Assembly (NCBI GenBank): GCA_006226265.1
Contig: SBHH01000226.1
Location: forward strand, 1-11,419
Origin: Alphaproteobacteria bacterium
GTDB lineage: Bacteria; Pseudomonadota; Alphaproteobacteria; Sneathiellales; Sneathiellaceae
Length of the DNA: 11,419 bases
Direction: 5' to 3'
This document shows positions 8,263-11,419 of the stretch, piece by piece; position 1 is the stretch's first letter, and every line of letters starts with the position of its first letter. The position numbers and the translations under genes are program-made. Under the pieces are notes generated by a model that saw nothing but the letters and a program-made list of their open reading frames with translations, had not been told where the DNA came from and searched no databases.

Positions 8263-10296
8263 TCATCCGCGCCGCCGACGGCGGCGGCGTCCTTCCCCGC
8301 CCCCAGAGGTATCGGAAAGCACTTTCGGGTCCGGCAGGTTGACCGATTTCGCGAGCATTGCATAAGGCGAGGTCTTGTGCGGAATGGCCATAGCTTCGAC
8401 GAAATATTGCTGGAAGCTGGGTTCAACCGCCGTTTCGATTTTTTCAACCTGCTTCACCACTTCCTCGATCTCGTCGCGTGCGGTCTTGTTGAGAAGGGCA
8501 ATGCGCGCGCCGAGGCCCGCCGCGTTGCCGACACCCTGTACTTCGGCCAAGTCACAGTCCGGCAACATGCCAAGGATCATGGCATATTTCACGTCGATAT
8601 GGCTACCGAACGCTCCGGTCAGCAGGATGCGATCCACGGTTTCAAGACCCAAACGGTCCATCAGGAGCCGCGCGCCCGCATGAAGTGCCGCTTTGGCCAG
8701 CTGGATCGCGCGGACATCCGTCTGGTAGATTTTAAGTTCCGTCTCGCTCCGATGCAGAACATAGGAAAAGGTCCTCCCGTCGGCGACAACCCGGTCGCTT
8801 TTCGCGGCGAGGGAGCCGTCGATCACCCCGTCGGTCGACAGAATGCCCGCAAGATACATCTCGGCAATCACCTCGATGATACCTGAGCCGCAGACGCCGG
8901 TAATGCCGCTTTTTGCGGTTTCTTCCGCGAACCCCTCTTCATCGGACCAGAGATCGCAGCCAATCACCTTAAAACGAGGCTCCAGCGTCTCGGGATCAAT
9001 CCGCACGCGTTCGATCGCCCCTGCAGCCGCTCGCTGGCCGCAGGAAATCTGCGCCCCTTCAAAGGCCGGACCGGTCGGAGAAGAAGCGGCAAGAAGCCGT
9101 TCGTTATTGCCAAGAACGATTTCGGCGTTGGTGCCGACATCGATAATGAGGGTCATCTGTTCCTGCAGATGCGGGGCTTCAGCCAGGATGACCGCCGCCG
9201 TATCCGCGCCCACATGGCCCGCGATACAGGGCAGGAAATAGGCCCGTCCGTCGGGGTTGGACATCATGCCGATCTCGCTTGCCCAGACTGTCATGCCGGA
9301 ATTGGCGGTAAGCGCAAACGGCGCGCCGCCAAGCTCCGTCGGATCGATGCCGAGCAGAAGATGGTGCATGATCGGATTGCCAACGAAAACCGCATTCAGG
9401 ATATCATCGGGATCAACCTCCGCCTTGTCCGTTACTTCCGTGATCAGGTCGTTGATGCCCCGCCGCACGGCCTCGGTCAGCAATTGCTCCCCGCCCGGGT
9501 TCATCATCACATAGGACACCCGGCTCATCAGATCTTCGCCATAACGGATTTGCGGGTTCATCATCCCGGCGGAGGCAACAACCTCCCCCGTCGAGAGATT
9601 ACAAAGATGCATGGCAATGGTGGTCGACCCGACATCGACCGCAAGGCCATAGGCGACATTATGAAAGCCCGGCCAGATTTTGGTGATGCGGCTGTCGCGA
9701 TGGATGGCGACGGTGACACTCCACTTCCCGTCACGGAGGACCTTTTGCAGCGCCTGCAGCGTGCGAAGGTCGCATTCCATGTAATCGAGGCCCCATTGCT
9801 GCTTCAAAGCGAGGCAGAGCCGTTCGAAGTCGCCGGTCGGATTATGCATATCCGGTTCCAGCACCTGCACGAAATGAAGCCGGATCGCCGGGTCCATCTC
9901 GATTTTCCGATCATCCGCCTGCTTGACGATGACCTGTTTGTGCACCTGACTGGAGGCCGGAACATCGATAACTGCGTCGCCTTTGAGAAGCGCATGGCAG
10001 CTCAGGCGACGGCCCTCTTTCAGGCCCCGCCTCTCTTTAAACTTCTCTTCGGCATCGGCGAAGTCAGACAGGGAATCGGCGCGGCTGACGACACCATGCT
10101 TGGAAAACTTACCGACCGTAAGATCAACCTGGCAACGGCCACAGATCCCCCGGCCACCGCAAACACTGTCAATATCGACACCGAGGGTGCGGGCCGCCTC
10201 CAATATTGGAGTGCCATCCGGAAAGCGGCCCCGCTTGCCTGACGGCATAAAAGCTACAAGATGTGTTTTTTCCCCGGTAAGATACTGATCAGGCAT
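8263..10296 (-). CDS. Reductive activator of corrinoid methyltransferase protein (2Fe-2S, ASKHA ATPase)
   Basis: RACE-type protein (RamA-like in role, DUF4445/ASKHA family) that returns accidentally oxidised cob(II)alamin to active cob(I)alamin in an ATP-dependent way. The 677 residues begin with a plant-type ferredoxin domain whose 2Fe-2S ligands are visible: C46, C52, C55 (VCGGRGICGRC) and C100 (RRLSCHALL). A linker domain follows, then the ASKHA ATPase core with AVDVGSTTIAMHL at about 219-231, LIIDVGTNAEIVLG, CGSGIIEVIAEM and LLTGAFGSHID. The start ATG at 10296 has GGAG five bases upstream and overlaps the preceding stop by 8 bp; the frame stays open to 10446, but that part reads as another gene. 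The C-terminus ends in GGGEG followed by seven arginines and glycine, unusual for the family as I know it. Its presence implies a corrinoid protein in the same pathway, not encoded in this window. Confidence 0.93.
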   Translation of the reverse strand: MPDQYLTGEKTHLVAFMPSGKRGRFPDGTPILEAARTLGVDIDSVCGGRGICGRCQVDLTVGKFSKHGVVSRADSLSDFADAEEKFKERRGLKEGRRLSCHALLKGDAVIDVPASSQVHKQVIVKQADDRKIEMDPAIRLHFVQVLEPDMHNPTGDFERLCLALKQQWGLDYMECDLRTLQALQKVLRDGKWSVTVAIHRDSRITKIWPGFHNVAYGLAVDVGSTTIAMHLCNLSTGEVVASAGMMNPQIRYGEDLMSRVSYVMMNPGGEQLLTEAVRRGINDLITEVTDKAEVDPDDILNAVFVGNPIMHHLLLGIDPTELGGAPFALTANSGMTVWASEIGMMSNPDGRAYFLPCIAGHVGADTAAVILAEAPHLQEQMTLIIDVGTNAEIVLGNNERLLAASSPTGPAFEGAQISCGQRAAAGAIERVRIDPETLEPRFKVIGCDLWSDEEGFAEETAKSGITGVCGSGIIEVIAEMYLAGILSTDGVIDGSLAAKSDRVVADGRTFSYVLHRSETELKIYQTDVRAIQLAKAALHAGARLLMDRLGLETVDRILLTGAFGSHIDVKYAMILGMLPDCDLAEVQGVGNAAGLGARIALLNKTARDEIEEVVKQVEKIETAVEPSFQQYFVEAMAIPHKTSPYAMLAKSVNLPDPKVLSDTSGGGEGRRRRRRRG

Positions 10297-11197
10297 TGCG
10301 TCTCCGTCTGCGTCCGCCCCGCCGGCCCAGAGCGTCTTCGCTGCCTTCAGACGCCGGTTCGCGGAAAGTCTTGATCCACTGGACACAGTTCGGGTCGTGA
10401 CCCATAACCACATTCGCACCCTTGATGGCCGCCATTTCAGGCTCATGCAGCGGATTTGTAATTGCGGAGGTCATGCCGGCCCCGATGGCCATGGACAGGA
10501 ATGCGGCATTCATACCATGCCGGTTCGGAAGGCCAAAGCTGAAATTGGAGGCGCCGCAAGTCGTGTTGACCTTCAATTCCTCGCGGAGACGGCGAACCAG
10601 CGACATCACCTGCCGCCCCGCATCATTGAGCGCACCGACTGGCATCACCAGTGGGTCGACCACAACATCGGAGGCCGGAATGCCATAATCCTGTGCCCGC
10701 TCGACAATCTTCTTGGCAACAGCAAAGCGGATATTCGGGTCTTCGGAAATACCCGTCTCGTCATTGGAAATGGCAACCACCGCCGCGCCGTATTTCTTGA
10801 CGAGCGGCAGGACGGTTTCAAGCCGGTCCTCTTCGCCCGTCACGGAATTGACGAGCGGCTTACCCTGATAGACGGCGAGACCGGCGGCTAGCGCATCGAC
10901 AATGGAACTGTCGATGGAAAGCGGCACGTCGGTCAGGCTCTGCACAAGCTGGATGGTTTCAGCGAGGATGCGCGGCTCATCGGCGAGTGGAATTCCCGCA
11001 TTAACGTCCAGCATCTGGGCACCCGCCTCGACTTGCGCAATCGCATCGACCTTCACCCGGCTATAGTCGCCTTCCTTCATCTCGGCCGCGAGCAGCTTGC
11101 GCCCCGTCGGATTGATCCGTTCCCCGATGATAACGAAGGGCCGTTCGAACCCGATGATGACTTCCTTGGTCGCGGAGGAAATGACGGTATCTGTCAT
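10289..11197 (-). CDS. Methyltetrahydrofolate:corrinoid methyltransferase
   Basis: Pterin-binding TIM-barrel enzyme of the AcsE/MtgA/MetH-middle-domain type, which moves methyl groups between a methyl-corrinoid protein and THF. The 302 residues show the family motifs: VIIGERINPTG (about 22-32), QMLDVNAGIP (61-70), PLSIDSS (92-98), PLVNSVTGE (114-122), VVAISNDETG (140-149), VVDPLVMPVG (179-188) and GASNFSFGLPNR (215-226). In a demethylation pathway it would make 5-methyl-THF from a methyl-corrinoid charged by an MttB-family enzyme. The start is ATG at 11197, with GAAGG eight bases upstream; the TTG at 11212 in the same frame is less likely. The C-terminus has an Arg/Gly tail (about 291-300) not needed for the barrel. 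The stop overlaps the start of the activator gene by 8 bp, so the two are co-translated. I know of no settled gene symbol for this alphaproteobacterial group. Confidence 0.93.
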   Translation of the reverse strand: MTDTVISSATKEVIIGFERPFVIIGERINPTGRKLLAAEMKEGDYSRVKVDAIAQVEAGAQMLDVNAGIPLADEPRILAETIQLVQSLTDVPLSIDSSIVDALAAGLAVYQGKPLVNSVTGEEDRLETVLPLVKKYGAAVVAISNDETGISEDPNIRFAVAKKIVERAQDYGIPASDVVVDPLVMPVGALNDAGRQVMSLVRRLREELKVNTTCGASNFSFGLPNRHGMNAAFLSMAIGAGMTSAITNPLHEPEMAAIKGANVVMGHDPNCVQWIKTFREPASEGSEDALGRRGGRRRRRNA

Positions 11198-11205
11198 GAA
11201 ATCAA

Positions 11206-11210
11206 CCTTC
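11206..11210 (-). promoter_or_regulatory. Ribosome binding site of the methyl-THF:corrinoid methyltransferase gene
   Basis: GAAGG on the minus strand lies 8 bases before the ATG at 11197 and decides for that start. The alternative TTG at 11212 would place this site inside the gene. Confidence 0.6.
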
Positions 11211-11255
11211 AAAATGCGGGGCTTGCGCCGGTTATGGTCTGATCTTCATTAAAAC

Positions 11256-11280
11256 CGAGCAGGCCCTGCCTTCTTGCTCG
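11256..11280 (-). terminator. Weak hairpin with short T-run, possible attenuator
   Basis: In the 76-bp gap (11213-11288) between the partial gene and the methyltransferase gene, CGAGCA and TGCTCG form a 6-bp inverted repeat around 13 bases. On the minus strand it is followed by GTTTTAAT. It resembles a weak intrinsic terminator or RNA-processing site that would lower expression of the two downstream genes relative to the upstream one. The stem is short and the T-run broken, so the call is tentative. Confidence 0.35.
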
Positions 11281-11288
11281 AAACCGAC

Positions 11289-11419
11289 TTAGTGTTCCTC
11301 GGAAACGGCAGCCACGGCTTCCTGCGGGTCGATGGGATTGTCAATCTGTTCGCGCACCGCTTCAACCGCATCGGAAACGGCCTCGAAATCGGGATTGCTT
11401 TCACGTTTCCAAGGCTGAC
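11289..11419 (-). CDS. C-terminal fragment of an unidentified protein (cut by window edge)
   Basis: An open frame enters from the right edge and ends with TAA at 11291-11289. The visible 42 residues start QPWKRESNPDFEAV and end AAVSEEH; they are acidic, helix-favouring and free of cysteine. The base composition by codon position resembles that of the neighbouring genes, and the strand and position upstream of the methyltransferase gene suggest the same operon. I do not recognise the family from this tail. Plausible neighbours in such operons are a corrinoid-binding protein, an MttB-family methyltransferase or a methylene-THF reductase, but nothing visible decides between them. Confidence 0.6.
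   Translation of the reverse strand, partial: QPWKRESNPDFEAVSDAVEAVREQIDNPIDPQEAVAAVSEEH

Noticed and set aside
8266..8289. GCC/GCG trinucleotide run as a DNA repeat element
   Set aside because: It is the coding sequence of the arginine tail of the activator, with mixed arginine codons, not a separate repeat array.
9169..10242. A 357-codon open frame on the plus strand opposite the corrinoid activator gene
   Set aside because: The minus-strand frame has ordered cysteine ligands and ATPase motifs. The plus-strand translation is His/Arg-rich without motif.
10297..10446. Longer form of the corrinoid activator starting at 10446
   Set aside because: The first 50 codons overlap the methyltransferase gene in another frame and have no ferredoxin-like content. 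The ATG at 10296 has GGAG and the usual short overlap.

Overview
The window looks like a chromosomal segment of an alphaproteobacterium. The evidence is the GC-rich third-position codon use, the soxBDAG gene order, a GbdR/SouR-like GlxA/AraC regulator, and corrinoid-methyltransferase accessory genes of the kind found beside MttB-family genes in marine and soil Alphaproteobacteria. Genus cannot be fixed from this sequence. The window is densely coding, with no gene-free stretch over 300 bases and no rRNA, tRNA, insertion sequence, CRISPR array or phage gene that I could see.

Left part (33-5168, minus strand): a complete heterotetrameric sarcosine oxidase operon in the order soxB-soxD-soxA-soxG. 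The genes are separated by 12 bp or overlap by 4 to 8 bp, and each has an AGGGGAG- or GGAGAGG-like ribosome binding site. The enzyme oxidatively demethylates sarcosine to glycine and passes the one-carbon unit to tetrahydrofolate (THF).

Middle part (5169-8241): a divergent intergenic region of 270 bp, then on the plus strand fhs (formate-THF ligase) and a GlxA-family regulator with an inactive amidotransferase/DJ-1-like domain plus a C-terminal AraC DNA-binding domain. Fhs interconverts 10-formyl-THF and formate, so it can drain or refill the folate pool that sarcosine oxidase charges. The regulator resembles those that sense glycine betaine, dimethylglycine or sarcosine.

Right part (8263-11419, minus strand, convergent with the regulator): the 3' end of a second operon. 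In transcription order it holds the C-terminus of an unidentified gene, a methyl-THF:corrinoid methyltransferase, and a reductive activator of corrinoid proteins (2Fe-2S plus ASKHA ATPase). These are two accessory parts of a cobalamin-dependent methyl transfer system; the substrate methyltransferase and corrinoid protein must lie beyond the right edge or elsewhere.

Taken together this is a methylamine/glycine betaine demethylation and folate one-carbon island: methyl groups are moved to THF through a corrinoid protein, sarcosine is finished by SoxBDAG, and Fhs handles the folate-bound carbon. Most parts are known families. The least explained features are matching arginine-rich C-terminal tails on the two corrinoid-system proteins, and a potentially structured 5' leader in front of fhs.
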